A stretch of DNA of 11,694 bases from CAZQKL01 sp964593895 [NCBI: uncultured bacterium]. GTDB lineage: Bacteria; DYJV01. The notes below the pieces were generated by a model. The model had not been told where the DNA came from, searched no databases, and saw nothing but the letters and a program-made list of their open reading frames with translations. This document shows, in pieces, positions 1 through 7,722 of this stretch. Every line of letters begins with the position of its first letter. Positions within the stretch are counted from its first letter, which is position 1. The stretch is taken from NCBI GenBank assembly GCA_964593895.1, contig CAZQKL010000015.1, positions 1 through 11,694 on the forward strand, read 5' to 3'. The position numbers were made by a program, and so were the translations under genes.

Positions 1-54
1 TCCAATAATGTATTTATCAAGCTCTTCCACAATCTGCCTTGGCGTTAGTTCCAT
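1..54 (-). CDS. hslU: HslU, ATPase subunit of the HslUV protease (5' end only)
   Basis: Only the first 18 codons are in the window; the gene runs off the left edge. The visible N-terminus, MELTPRQIVEELDKYIIG, is the typical HslU/ClpX-type start, with the TPR-IV-ELDK-IIG pattern found just ahead of the first ATPase segment. In the known family HslU is the AAA+ hexamer that unfolds proteins and feeds them to the HslV peptidase in the cytoplasm. The ATG at 54-52 is preceded by an AAGGAG Shine-Dalgarno that partly overlaps the hslV stop codon, 12 nt after hslV ends. The hslV-hslU order is the usual one and supports the call. The Walker motifs and C-terminus cannot be checked here. Confidence 0.93.
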   Translation of the reverse strand, partial: MELTPRQIVEELDKYIIG

Positions 55-66
55 AATCTCACTCCT

Positions 67-597
67 TTACAATTTTTCTATTAGCATGTTTTCATTTGTG
101 TAAATGCAAATTTCAGATGCAATTTTTAAAGATTTTTTAACTATCTCTTCTGCATCTAAATCTGTGTTTTCCTTTAATGCTTTTGCAGCAGCAAGGGCAT
201 AAGGTCCACCAGAACCTATTGCTGCAATTTCATCTTCAGGTTCTATAACATCGCCATTTCCTGAAATTATTAATATATGATTTTTATCTGCAACAATAAG
301 CATTGCTTCAAGTCTTCTCAAATATTTGTCAGTTCTCCAGTCTTTTGCAAGTTCAACAGCTGACCTTAATAGATTTCCTGAGTGCTTGTTTAACTTTTCT
401 TCAAATCTTTCCACCAATGTAAAAGCATCAGCTGTTGCACCTGCAAAACCTGCAATAACCTTATTTTCATAGATTTTTCTAATTTTCTTTGCATTACTTT
501 TTAAAACAGTATTACCAAAAGTTACCTGACCATCTCCACCCATTACGATTTTGCCATCTTTTTTAACTGCAATTATTGTTGTTGAGTGAATTTCCAT
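67..597 (-). CDS. hslV: HslV, proteolytic subunit of the HslUV (ClpQY) protease
   Basis: HslV is a threonine peptidase that forms a double-hexamer chamber and degrades substrates unfolded by HslU. The 176-residue length is normal. Family hallmarks are the N-terminal Thr-Thr (T6-T7), [10 protein letters not shown] (20-29), the [15 protein letters not shown] segment (46-61), ELAKDWRTD (82-90), ISGNGDV (111-117), GSGGPYA (128-134) and EICIYTN (162-168). The catalytic Thr is expected to be T6, so a five-residue propeptide (MEIHS) must be removed; E. coli HslV loses only Met. Some thermophile and Gram-positive homologues have similar short leaders. The ATG overlaps the stop of the upstream ClC gene by one base (TAATG) and has a good AAGGAG site 8 nt upstream. 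hslU follows 12 nt downstream, so the two are almost certainly cotranscribed. Confidence 0.97.
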   Translation of the reverse strand: MEIHSTTIIAVKKDGKIVMGGDGQVTFGNTVLKSNAKKIRKIYENKVIAGFAGATADAFTLVERFEEKLNKHSGNLLRSAVELAKDWRTDKYLRRLEAMLIVADKNHILIISGNGDVIEPEDEIAAIGSGGPYALAAAKALKENTDLDAEEIVKKSLKIASEICIYTNENMLIEKL

Positions 598-2414
598 TAT
601 ATAAACTCCTTAGCTTTTTTCTCTTCAAGCATTTTTCTCTGTTTTTTTGAATGTTCATCATAAGCTTTCATAACATCTTTCCTTGTTATTATTCCAAGAA
701 GCTTTTTTGGGTCTTTTTTATCAACAACCGGTAGCATTTCAAGGTCGCTCATACCAAATTTTTCAACAGCGTTCATTAAATTATCATCTGGATATATAAC
801 TTCCATCTTTGGTTCAATTAAATCTTTTGCAACAACTAAATTTTCAAGCCCATCCTCAAAAACAATATCTCTAATGTTATGAAAAGAAATTATTCCTTCA
901 AGTTTACCATCTTTATTGACAACTGGAAATATTGTATATTTTGTTTTAGGTATGTATTCAAGCAAATCTTTAAAAACCATGCTCTCAGGAATTGTTTCAG
1001 GGTCTTTTACCATTATATCTGAAATTTTTATATCTTCAAGAATTGACATTAAATATTCTTTTCTGTGAACTGGAGAATCAAATCTTGAAAATACCTGCTT
1101 TTCGTAGATTGTATAATTTCTGCATAAAATAAAAGTTATTGCACATACCCACATTGTTGGCACAAGAAGATTATAATTACCAGTAAGCTCAGAAACCATT
1201 AGTAGAGTTGATATAGGGGTGTGAGCAATTCCAGCAAAAAATCCAGCCATTCCAACAATTGTGAAACATGTTGGATTTGTAACTAAATTTGGGAAAATGA
1301 TTTTAAAGGTTTGACCACAAAATGTTCCAACACTTGCGCCAATAAATATTGCAGGACCAAAAACCCCTCCACTTCCACCACTTCCTATACTGAATGAAGT
1401 TGCTAAGATTTTAAAAATAATTAAGAAAAATAGGAATGTTAAAGAAAAATTAGTATCAAAAAACATGTTTTGTATCTGCCCATAATCTGTGCTTATAACT
1501 TGTGGAATTATAAAAGCTAAAATTCCTGTAATAAGTCCTCCTATAGCAGGTTTTAACTGGTCTGGAATGTTAATTTTTTTAAAAATATCTCTTACTCCAT
1601 AAAAAGCTTTTACATAGAAAATTCCAAATATAGTGCAAATTAATCCAAGTAGAGTGTAAGGAACAAGTTCCAATGGATGGATAAATTTTACAGGTTGAGT
1701 AATAAACATTGGAGAAAAACCGAAAAAAATACAAAAAACTGAATAAGAAATAATTGCACTTATAATAGCTGGCACAAGTGCTTCATATTCCATATCTGAA
1801 CTTCTATATAAAACTTCAACTCCAAAAATAGCCCCTGCAAGAGGTGATTTAAAAATAGCACCAATTCCAGCTCCCATTCCACAACATGCTGCAATTCTTA
1901 TTTCATAATCAGAAAGTTTCAAATATCTTGCAATTATTGCTGATATTGAAGCTCCAATCTGGGCAATTGGTCCTTCTCTACCACCAGAACCGCCTGTTCC
2001 AATGGTTATTGCACTTGCAATAGTTTTTATAAATGGTATTCTTAATTTAAATCTTGAATTTTTTTTATGAATTGTTTCAATTACTGAATCTGTTCCATGA
2101 CCTTCTGCTTCAGGTGCAAAAGTAAAAACAATCCATCCACTTACAATTCCACCTAAAGCGGGAACAATTAAAAATTTCCATCTCTCAAAATGAAGTGGTA
2201 AATGTGCTTTGAATAGCTCCTTTTCGCCAAAAACACTTGGGAAATGGTATCCGCAAAATTCTACAAGAACATAATGTGTTACAAATTTAAGTAAAATGTA
2301 AAAAACAACAGCTCCAAGTCCTGCAATAACTCCCACTATTGTGGAAAAAATTATTATTCTTGCAACTTGAGTAATATTTGTTTTTTCAAGAAATTTGAAA
2401 TACAACCCTTTCAT
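597..2414 (-). CDS. ClC-family chloride transporter/channel with C-terminal CBS pair
   Basis: Polytopic membrane protein of 605 residues: a ClC core (about 15-440) followed by two CBS domains (about 461-595), which in this family often bind adenine nucleotides and regulate transport. ClC signatures are GGREGP (144-149) with the external gating Glu at E147, the PLAG-IFGVEV segment (191-201), the [11 protein letters not shown] pore loop (344-354) and the pore Tyr candidate Y437. Two positions are odd: the usual GSGIP anion-site motif reads GHGTD (105-109), and the residue matching the internal proton glutamate (E203 of E. coli ClC-ec1) is Val201. Channel or proton-coupled exchange cannot be decided from sequence. 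I chose the ATG at 2414: it lies 1 nt past the radC stop, has GAGAGG about 10 nt upstream, and gives an N-terminus that leads directly into the first helix. A longer reading would need a TTG at 2465 and overlap radC by 50 nt. Confidence 0.93.
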   Translation of the reverse strand: MKGLYFKFLEKTNITQVARIIIFSTIVGVIAGLGAVVFYILLKFVTHYVLVEFCGYHFPSVFGEKELFKAHLPLHFERWKFLIVPALGGIVSGWIVFTFAPEAEGHGTDSVIETIHKKNSRFKLRIPFIKTIASAITIGTGGSGGREGPIAQIGASISAIIARYLKLSDYEIRIAACCGMGAGIGAIFKSPLAGAIFGVEVLYRSSDMEYEALVPAIISAIISYSVFCIFFGFSPMFITQPVKFIHPLELVPYTLLGLICTIFGIFYVKAFYGVRDIFKKINIPDQLKPAIGGLITGILAFIIPQVISTDYGQIQNMFFDTNFSLTFLFFLIIFKILATSFSIGSGGSGGVFGPAIFIGASVGTFCGQTFKIIFPNLVTNPTCFTIVGMAGFFAGIAHTPISTLLMVSELTGNYNLLVPTMWVCAITFILCRNYTIYEKQVFSRFDSPVHRKEYLMSILEDIKISDIMVKDPETIPESMVFKDLLEYIPKTKYTIFPVVNKDGKLEGIISFHNIRDIVFEDGLENLVVAKDLIEPKMEVIYPDDNLMNAVEKFGMSDLEMLPVVDKKDPKKLLGIITRKDVMKAYDEHSKKQRKMLEEKKAKEFI

Positions 2415-2415
2415 T

Positions 2416-3096
2416 TTAAATAATCCTCTCAAGTTTAAAGCTATAAAAGTTATTCTGAGAGACAATTATATGGTCATGAAGAGTTACATTAATTGCATTT
2501 AAAATTTCTTTTAATTTTTTAGTTAAAATTATATCAGCTTTTGAAGGTTTTACATTGCCAGATGGATGGTTATGAATTAAAATTAAACTTGTTGCATTTT
2601 TTTTTATGGCAATTTCAACAATTTTTCTTGGATAAATGTAAACTTCATTTATAATTCCTTTTTCAACAACAACATCATCTATAATCTCATTTTTTGAATT
2701 CAAACACAACACTCTTAACTCCTCATGCTTGAGTCCTGTAATAGAAACCTTTGCATATTTAATTACTTTTTCAAGATTGTCAAGTTTTTTTGTTTCAAAA
2801 ATTTTCTGTTTTTCAATTATTGAAAATATATCCCTAATAATTCTTAAGAAAATTAATGAATTTTTCCCAAAACCATGAACCTTTTCAATTTCTTCACTAA
2901 ACAAATTTTCAAAAACTCCTTTAATATTTTTAAATCTATTTAAAAGTTCTTTTGCAACCTTTTTTGTATCTTTTCTTGGAATTGAGTAAAAAAGAAGAAG
3001 TTCTAAAATTTCATATTCATTTAAAGCTTCAATTCCTTTTTCAAAATATTTTTTCTTTAATCTTTCTCTGTGACCATAATAATGAGGTTTTGTCAT
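2416..3096 (-). CDS. radC: RadC/YsxF-type JAB (JAMM) domain protein
   Basis: 226 residues, normal family length. The N-terminal part (about 8-90) is a UPF0758/helix-hairpin-helix-like region with VHGFG (73-77). The C-terminal JAMM metalloprotease-like domain (about 103-226) carries the metal-binding set HNHPSG (175-180) and D188, with an acidic residue at E125/E126 in the expected place and the typical PSKAD segment (184-188). Metal-dependent hydrolase chemistry is therefore plausible. The original DNA-repair assignment of RadC has been disputed and the real substrate is unknown. Its ATG overlaps the queC stop by one base (TAATG), and no good Shine-Dalgarno is visible upstream, so its translation probably depends on ribosomes finishing queC. 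The ClC gene begins one base after its stop. Confidence 0.95.
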   Translation of the reverse strand: MTKPHYYGHRERLKKKYFEKGIEALNEYEILELLLFYSIPRKDTKKVAKELLNRFKNIKGVFENLFSEEIEKVHGFGKNSLIFLRIIRDIFSIIEKQKIFETKKLDNLEKVIKYAKVSITGLKHEELRVLCLNSKNEIIDDVVVEKGIINEVYIYPRKIVEIAIKKNATSLILIHNHPSGNVKPSKADIILTKKLKEILNAINVTLHDHIIVSQNNFYSFKLERII

Positions 3097-3767
3097 TATA
3101 ATACAGGTTCTATTCCTGCTTCTTTAAACCCCTTTAACCTTAAAAGACAGCTATCACATTTTCCGCATGGATTACCATTTTCATCTGGGTTGTAACAGCT
3201 ATGGGTCAATTTAAAATCAAGGCCAAGCTCCTTTCCTTTAAGCACAATTTCTTTTTTTGTCATCTTTATAAGTGGTGTATAAATTTTAAACTTTTTCCCT
3301 TCAACACCTGATTTTGTCCCTAAATTAATCATTTTTTCAAATGCTTCTATAAATTCAGGCCTGCAATCAGGATAACCTGAGTAATCAATGTAATTTACTC
3401 CAATAAAAATATTGTAAATTTCATTTACCTCTGCAATTGCAGTGGCATAGCTTAAAAAAATAATATTCCTTGCAGGAACATATGTTAAGGGAATTTCATT
3501 TCTATTAATTTTCCCTTCAGGAACTTCAATATTTTTATCAGTTAAAGCACTTCCACCGATTTTTGAAAGTGGAAGTTCAATAATAAAATGTTTTTTTGCA
3601 GAGTATTTTTTTGCAATCTCTTTTGCTTTTTCAACTTCAATTCTATGTCTCTGACCATAATCAAATGTTAGTGCAAATATATCAAATTTATACTCTTTTT
3701 TTGCAATTAGTAAACAAACAGAAGAGTCCATTCCGCCACTTAATAATACAAGAGCTTTTTCCTTCAT
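3096..3767 (-). CDS. queC: QueC, 7-cyano-7-deazaguanine (preQ0) synthase
   Basis: QueC uses ATP and ammonia to turn 7-carboxy-7-deazaguanine into preQ0, precursor of queuosine in tRNA. The 223-residue protein has the N-type ATP pyrophosphatase P-loop SGGMDSS (10-16), the DYGQRH segment (36-41), the VPARNIIFLS motif (97-106) and the C-terminal zinc site with Cys191, Cys201, Cys204 and Cys207 (the CGKCDSC pattern). All expected catalytic and zinc residues appear intact. It lies 3 nt downstream of queE, which makes its substrate, and has GAGG 6 nt ahead of the ATG inside the end of queE. queD and queF are not in this window, so the rest of the pathway must be encoded elsewhere or replaced. Confidence 0.97.
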   Translation of the reverse strand: MKEKALVLLSGGMDSSVCLLIAKKEYKFDIFALTFDYGQRHRIEVEKAKEIAKKYSAKKHFIIELPLSKIGGSALTDKNIEVPEGKINRNEIPLTYVPARNIIFLSYATAIAEVNEIYNIFIGVNYIDYSGYPDCRPEFIEAFEKMINLGTKSGVEGKKFKIYTPLIKMTKKEIVLKGKELGLDFKLTHSCYNPDENGNPCGKCDSCLLRLKGFKEAGIEPVL

Positions 3768-3770
3768 TTT

Positions 3771-4403
3771 TTACCTCATACCAATAATTTTATGTAATTG
3801 AATTTGAAGTCTTGCCCAGTTTAATTTATCGTTTATAATCCAATCTCCAAGTATTTTTGCATCTAATTTACCACTTACTGGAGAAAATAGAATATTTTTC
3901 AAAATATTGTAAAGCTTAAATTTTTCCACAATTTCTATTGCCCAATTATAATCGTTAAAATCACCAATAACAAATTTTACTTCATCTTTTTCCTGCAAAA
4001 AATCAATATTTTTGAAATTATTTTTTTCACATTCTCCACTTGAAGGAGTTTTAAAATCTAAAATTTTAATAACACTTCTTGGTAATTTGTCAATTAAAAT
4101 AGAACCATTTGTTTCAATAAAAACTTCAAAATTATTTTCTAAAAGCATGTCTATTAAAAGATATATGTTTTCCTGAATTAAAGGTTCACCGCCTGTTATT
4201 AAAATTTTTTTTATTTTTGACAAGATAGCTTTGTCAACGATATCTTTAATTGAGATAAATTCTCCAAACTTTTTTGCATATTTTGTATCACAGTATGAGC
4301 AGTTTAAATTACATCCTGAAGTTCTAATAAAAAAAAAGGGGTATCCAGTCCAGCTGGATTCCCCTTGAATTGATATAAAAATTTCTGAGATTTTTAATTT
4401 CAT
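3771..4403 (-). CDS. queE: QueE, 7-carboxy-7-deazaguanine synthase (radical SAM)
   Basis: Radical-SAM enzyme that converts 6-carboxytetrahydropterin to 7-carboxy-7-deazaguanine in preQ0/queuosine synthesis. The 210-residue protein begins with the QueE signature FISIQGES (9-16) and FIRTSGCNLNCSYCDT (25-40), whose CX3CX2C cysteines C31, C35 and C38 would hold the [4Fe-4S] cluster. GGEP (71-74) for SAM binding follows, then ETNGS (97-101) and FSPVSG (173-178), both typical of the family. Its ATG overlaps the secF stop by 4 nt (ATGA). The upstream sequence has no recognisable Shine-Dalgarno, only an A-rich run, so translational coupling to secF is likely. Direct neighbour queC performs the next step, which supports QueE over related radical-SAM activases. 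Confidence 0.96.
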   Translation of the reverse strand: MKLKISEIFISIQGESSWTGYPFFFIRTSGCNLNCSYCDTKYAKKFGEFISIKDIVDKAILSKIKKILITGGEPLIQENIYLLIDMLLENNFEVFIETNGSILIDKLPRSVIKILDFKTPSSGECEKNNFKNIDFLQEKDEVKFVIGDFNDYNWAIEIVEKFKLYNILKNILFSPVSGKLDAKILGDWIINDKLNWARLQIQLHKIIGMR

Positions 4404-5278
4404 TTTTTCTTTTCAAACAGTAAAACAAGAGGACTTGCAATATAAATTGAAGAATAAGTTCCAACAATTATTCCAATTAGAAGAGCAAGTGCAAAATCAT
4501 GGATAACTCCTCCGCCAAAGAGGAAGAGAGCTAAAACTACAAACATTGTAGTTCCTGATGTTAAGATTGTTCTTGATAAAGTCTCATTTACACTTCTGTT
4601 AATTATTGATGGAAAATCAGATTTTAAAAATTTACCCATATTTTCTCTTATCCTGTCAAAAACAATAATTGTGTCATTTAAAGAATAACCAACAATTGTT
4701 AAAAATGCTGCAAGAACTGTTAGGTCAAATTCTTTATTTAAAATAGAAAAAATTCCAAGTGTAATCATTACATCATGAAAAAGTGCAAGCACTGCTCCAA
4801 GAGCAAATCTGAATTCAAATCTTAAAGTAACATAAATTAATATCCCAATTAATGCAATAATTATTGCAAGCACTCCTTTTCTTCTTAAATCTTTACCTAT
4901 TTTAGGACCAACCATTTCAACTCTTCTAATTATGTAAGTGTCTTTTCCAAATTTTTTATCTAAAATTTTTCTTAATTGATTTTGGAGTTTTTCAGTATTT
5001 GATTTTGAAATTGGATATTTTATCAAATATTCACTTTTAGAATCTCCAAAATTTTGAATTTTAGCTTTTTTTATTACTTTTCTTAAATCAGAAATTGAAA
5101 TATCTTTTTTGAACTTTATCTGAATAATTGTTCCTCCTGCAAAATCAATTCCATATTTTAAACCTCCTCTAATAGCAATTGATATTAATCCTATTACAAT
5201 TAATGCAATTGATATTGAAATGAACAATTTCCTCTTTCCAATAAAATCTATATTTACGCCAGGTTTAATAAATTCCAT
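4400..5278 (-). CDS. secF: SecF, protein-export membrane protein
   Basis: SecF pairs with SecD and YajC as an accessory complex of the SecYEG translocon and uses the proton-motive force to help pull secreted proteins across the inner membrane. Features in order: first membrane segment (about 17-36), the KYGIDFAGGTII motif (41-52), a periplasmic domain (about 53-130) ending in VGPKIGKDLRRKG (123-135), then five membrane segments containing the hallmark VGYSLNDTIIVFDRIRE (196-212 region). The length of 292 is normal. Its ATG follows the secD stop with no gap, and GGAGGG sits 6 nt upstream, so it is well served for initiation. The 3' end overlaps queE by 4 nt (ATGA), which joins the Sec genes and the queuosine genes in one unit. 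Confidence 0.98.
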   Translation of the reverse strand: MEFIKPGVNIDFIGKRKLFISISIALIVIGLISIAIRGGLKYGIDFAGGTIIQIKFKKDISISDLRKVIKKAKIQNFGDSKSEYLIKYPISKSNTEKLQNQLRKILDKKFGKDTYIIRRVEMVGPKIGKDLRRKGVLAIIIALIGILIYVTLRFEFRFALGAVLALFHDVMITLGIFSILNKEFDLTVLAAFLTIVGYSLNDTIIVFDRIRENMGKFLKSDFPSIINRSVNETLSRTILTSGTTMFVVLALFLFGGGVIHDFALALLIGIIVGTYSSIYIASPLVLLFEKKK

Positions 5279-6883
5279 CTATTTCCCTCCTGGAATAGGA
5301 ATTCCAATGTTAACTTTTTTTGCTCCTTTAGCGAGCATTAAATCAAAAAGAAATCTTGAAACAAACACTCCTGTATAAACACTTGTAATAATTCCAATTG
5401 ATAAAGTTACAGCAAAACCTTTGATTGGACCTGTTCCATACTGATACAAAACAATTGCTGCAATTAGTGTAGTTACATTTGCATCAACAATTGTTAAAAA
5501 TGCTCTTGAAAAACCATTTTCAACACATGCTCTAAATGGTTTTCTAAGTCTAATTTCTTCCCTTATTCTTTCAAAAATTAAAACATTGCCATCAACAGCC
5601 ATACCAATTGTTAAGATAATTCCTGCAATTCCAGGTAAAGTCAAAGTTGCTTCAAAAGCTGCAAGGCAAGCTAAAATTAATATTAAATTAAAAACAAGAG
5701 CTATATCAGCAATAAATCCAGCTGTAGTATAATAAAAAATCATAAAGATTAAAACTATTGCACCACCTATAATCATTGATAGAAATCCTTTTCTTATTGA
5801 ATCTTTCCCAAGAGAAGGTCCAACTGTTCTTTTTTCAAGAACTTTAACTGGAGCAGGAAGGGCACCAGCTCTTAAAACAATTGCCAAATCATGAGCTTCT
5901 CTTGTTGTAAAATTTCCTGTGATTGAAGCTCTACCACCAGAAATTCTTTCTCTTATCACAGGAGCTGAATAGACTTTATTATCAAGAATAATTGCAAGCT
6001 TTTTCCCAACATTTTCTGCTGTAATTTTATCAAAAATTTTTGCTCCACGAGAATCAAATTCAATTGCAACATACGGTTCGTTGTATCTTGAATCTATTTG
6101 CACTCTTGCATCTTTAATTCTATCACCTGTAAGAAGAACTTTTTTATAAACTACAATTGGTGTTTTTGAAATTATTCTTCCATATTCATCTTTGTTAATT
6201 TTATAAAGAACCTCACAATCAGGGGGGATTTTCCCTTTTTTAATATCATCAAATGAAACATTTTCATTAACAAGTTTAAATTCAAGTCTTGCGGTTTTTT
6301 TAATTATTTTTAATGCCCTTTCAGGGTCTTTTATCCCAGGAAGCTCAACAAGAACCCATTTTTTACCAAGTGCTCTAATATCAGGTTCAGTTACACCAAA
6401 CTGGTCAATTCTGTTTCTTATTGTTTCAACTGCCTGGTCAACTGTATTTCTTTCAATATATTTGAAATATCTATCTGTAAAAGCAATCTCAACAGAGTTT
6501 GATGTTTCCTTAACTATTTGGAAATTTTTAAAATTATCAAGAATCGTATTTTTTATTTCACCAATATTCCCATATGGTGATTTAATTATTAAGTGTAAGC
6601 CATTTCTAAATATTTTTGAAAACTTAATTCCATTTTGTTTTAATACATCACTTATATCATCTGAGAAAGCATCAAGAGTTGATTCAATGGCTTTGTCTGT
6701 TTGAACTTCAAGAATTAAATGCATCCCGCCCTGAAGGTCAAGTCCAAGATGTATTTTTTTTGTTGGTAAGAATTTTTTCCAAAAACCTGGTAAGTTTTGT
6801 GTAACTGATGGAATTAAATAAATTATTGCAAAAATAAGAGAAAGTAAGATTATAATCCCCCGGATTTTTAAACTACGGATCAT
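5279..6883 (-). CDS. secD: SecD, protein-export membrane protein
   Basis: Partner of SecF in proton-driven late translocation. The 534-residue protein has an N-terminal membrane segment (about 8-27), the HLGLDLQGGMHL motif (45-56), a large periplasmic region (about 60-345) and the RTVGPSLGKDSIRKG motif (352-366), followed by membrane segments with the signature TIGMAVDGNVLIFERIREE (425-443). D431 matches the conserved Asp linked to proton use in SecD. The length is intermediate between the short thermophile forms and the 600-plus residue E. coli protein. The ATG overlaps the yajC stop by 4 nt (ATGA) and still has GAGG 7 nt upstream. The order yajC-secD-secF is the classic arrangement. Confidence 0.98.
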   Translation of the reverse strand: MIRSLKIRGIIILLSLIFAIIYLIPSVTQNLPGFWKKFLPTKKIHLGLDLQGGMHLILEVQTDKAIESTLDAFSDDISDVLKQNGIKFSKIFRNGLHLIIKSPYGNIGEIKNTILDNFKNFQIVKETSNSVEIAFTDRYFKYIERNTVDQAVETIRNRIDQFGVTEPDIRALGKKWVLVELPGIKDPERALKIIKKTARLEFKLVNENVSFDDIKKGKIPPDCEVLYKINKDEYGRIISKTPIVVYKKVLLTGDRIKDARVQIDSRYNEPYVAIEFDSRGAKIFDKITAENVGKKLAIILDNKVYSAPVIRERISGGRASITGNFTTREAHDLAIVLRAGALPAPVKVLEKRTVGPSLGKDSIRKGFLSMIIGGAIVLIFMIFYYTTAGFIADIALVFNLILILACLAAFEATLTLPGIAGIILTIGMAVDGNVLIFERIREEIRLRKPFRACVENGFSRAFLTIVDANVTTLIAAIVLYQYGTGPIKGFAVTLSIGIITSVYTGVFVSRFLFDLMLAKGAKKVNIGIPIPGGK

Positions 6884-7215
6884 TTTTTAACCTCTTTTTG
6901 TGCAGGTTTTTGAGCACCAAGCTTTGTGCTAACATAGTTTCTTGCAACTTTAACTTTAACATTTTCAGCTACTTCTAATGTTAAAAATTCATCTGTAATT
7001 CCAACAATTTTCCCATATAAGCCACCTGAGGTTATAATTTCATCACCTTTTTTCAAATTTTTTATCATTTCTCTATGTTCTTTTGCTCTTTTCTGCTGAG
7101 GTCTTATTAGAAGAAAATAAAATACTACAAAAATTAAAATTATTGGAATAAATGATGCCAATGGGTTTGGTTGAGCATGAGCATTTGCAGCTGCAAATAA
7201 GTTTTCAATAAACAT
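6880..7215 (-). CDS. yajC: YajC, Sec translocase accessory subunit
   Basis: Small single-span inner-membrane protein that associates with SecDF. The 111-residue sequence shows a short N-terminus, one hydrophobic segment (about 20-37) ending in LLIRPQQKR (35-43), then the cytoplasmic GDEIITSGGLYGKI motif (57-70) and VKVKVARNYV (86-95), all characteristic of YajC. The C-terminal tail is Lys/Gln-rich. The start is secure: a full-consensus AGGAGGT lies 5 nt ahead of the ATG. It follows the rubrerythrin-like gene by 11 nt and overlaps secD by 4 nt. Confidence 0.97.
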   Translation of the reverse strand: MFIENLFAAANAHAQPNPLASFIPIILIFVVFYFLLIRPQQKRAKEHREMIKNLKKGDEIITSGGLYGKIVGITDEFLTLEVAENVKVKVARNYVSTKLGAQKPAQKEVKK

Positions 7216-7226
7216 AATTACCTCCT

Positions 7227-7697
7227 TTAATTTTCCTGCATAAATGTTTCTTCATAATCTTTTTCAAGTTTTTCAAGATGCTTTTTTTCCTCATCTCTTA
7301 ATTTTTCAAAAAGGTATTCCATTTTACTTCCTTTACAAGAATTCATAAGATTTGAGTAAAATTTTATAGCTTTTTTTTCACTTGAAATAGCATAAGAGTA
7401 AATATCTTGTAGAGATGAATTTTCATTAATTTCAGTGCTTTCAACCATAAATTCAGCAATACTAAACCCTTCAGGAACTTTGCCTTTGCCAAGTTCCTCA
7501 ATTGCCTCTTCATCAAGTAAGGCTTTTTCCAATTTATATTTGTGTTCAAGTTCATCAAGAGCAAGTTCTTTTAATAAAGCTTTTGCACCTTTATCTTTTA
7601 CTTTTTTTATTGCGGTATAATAGGTATTAAATGCATCTTCTTCACTCTTTATCGCAACTTTTAAAGCTTCTTCAAAGAACATACAAAAATCTTCCAT
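7227..7697 (-). CDS. Rubrerythrin/ferritin-like diiron protein, no rubredoxin domain
   Basis: A 156-residue, almost entirely helical acidic protein with the spacing of a four-helix ferritin-like diiron bundle. Candidate iron ligands occur in pairs: E19/E20 in helix A, the E49-x-x-H52 motif in helix B, E107 in helix C and E137-x-x-H140 in helix D. That ordering (E, ExxH, E, ExxH) is typical of rubrerythrin-type proteins, which often reduce peroxide in anaerobes. The C-terminal rubredoxin domain with two CxxC pairs seen in classical rubrerythrin is absent, so its electron donor or even its redox role is unknown. The ATG at 7697 has GGAGGG about 6 nt upstream; an alternative ATG five codons on has no better site. 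It sits between a heptosyltransferase and yajC, a context that says little about function. Confidence 0.82.
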   Translation of the reverse strand: MEDFCMFFEEALKVAIKSEEDAFNTYYTAIKKVKDKGAKALLKELALDELEHKYKLEKALLDEEAIEELGKGKVPEGFSIAEFMVESTEINENSSLQDIYSYAISSEKKAIKFYSNLMNSCKGSKMEYLFEKLRDEEKKHLEKLEKDYEETFMQEN

Positions 7698-7722
7698 TTT
7701 TTTCCCTCCTTAAACATTTGTT

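Noticed and set aside
2415-2465. N-terminal extension of the ClC gene from a TTG at 2465
   Set aside because: It overlaps the end of radC and adds 17 residues not needed for a ClC start; the ATG at 2414 has a Shine-Dalgarno and the usual tight spacing.
2597-2605. Nine-base homopolymer runs in coding regions (also near 4329-4337, 8432-8440 and 9138-9146) as possible phase-variation sites
   Set aside because: They encode ordinary Lys or Phe runs, are spread through housekeeping genes and are expected at this base composition.
6848-6857. GATTATAATC palindrome near the start of secD
   Set aside because: It lies inside the first membrane segment of SecD (Ile/Leu codons), is only 10 bp and is not repeated elsewhere that I can see.
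7698-7722. Terminator or promoter in the largest gap of the minus-strand run
   Set aside because: The 25-nt gap holds only the Shine-Dalgarno of the rubrerythrin-like gene and a weak A/T-rich self-complementary stretch; there is no stable hairpin with a T-run.
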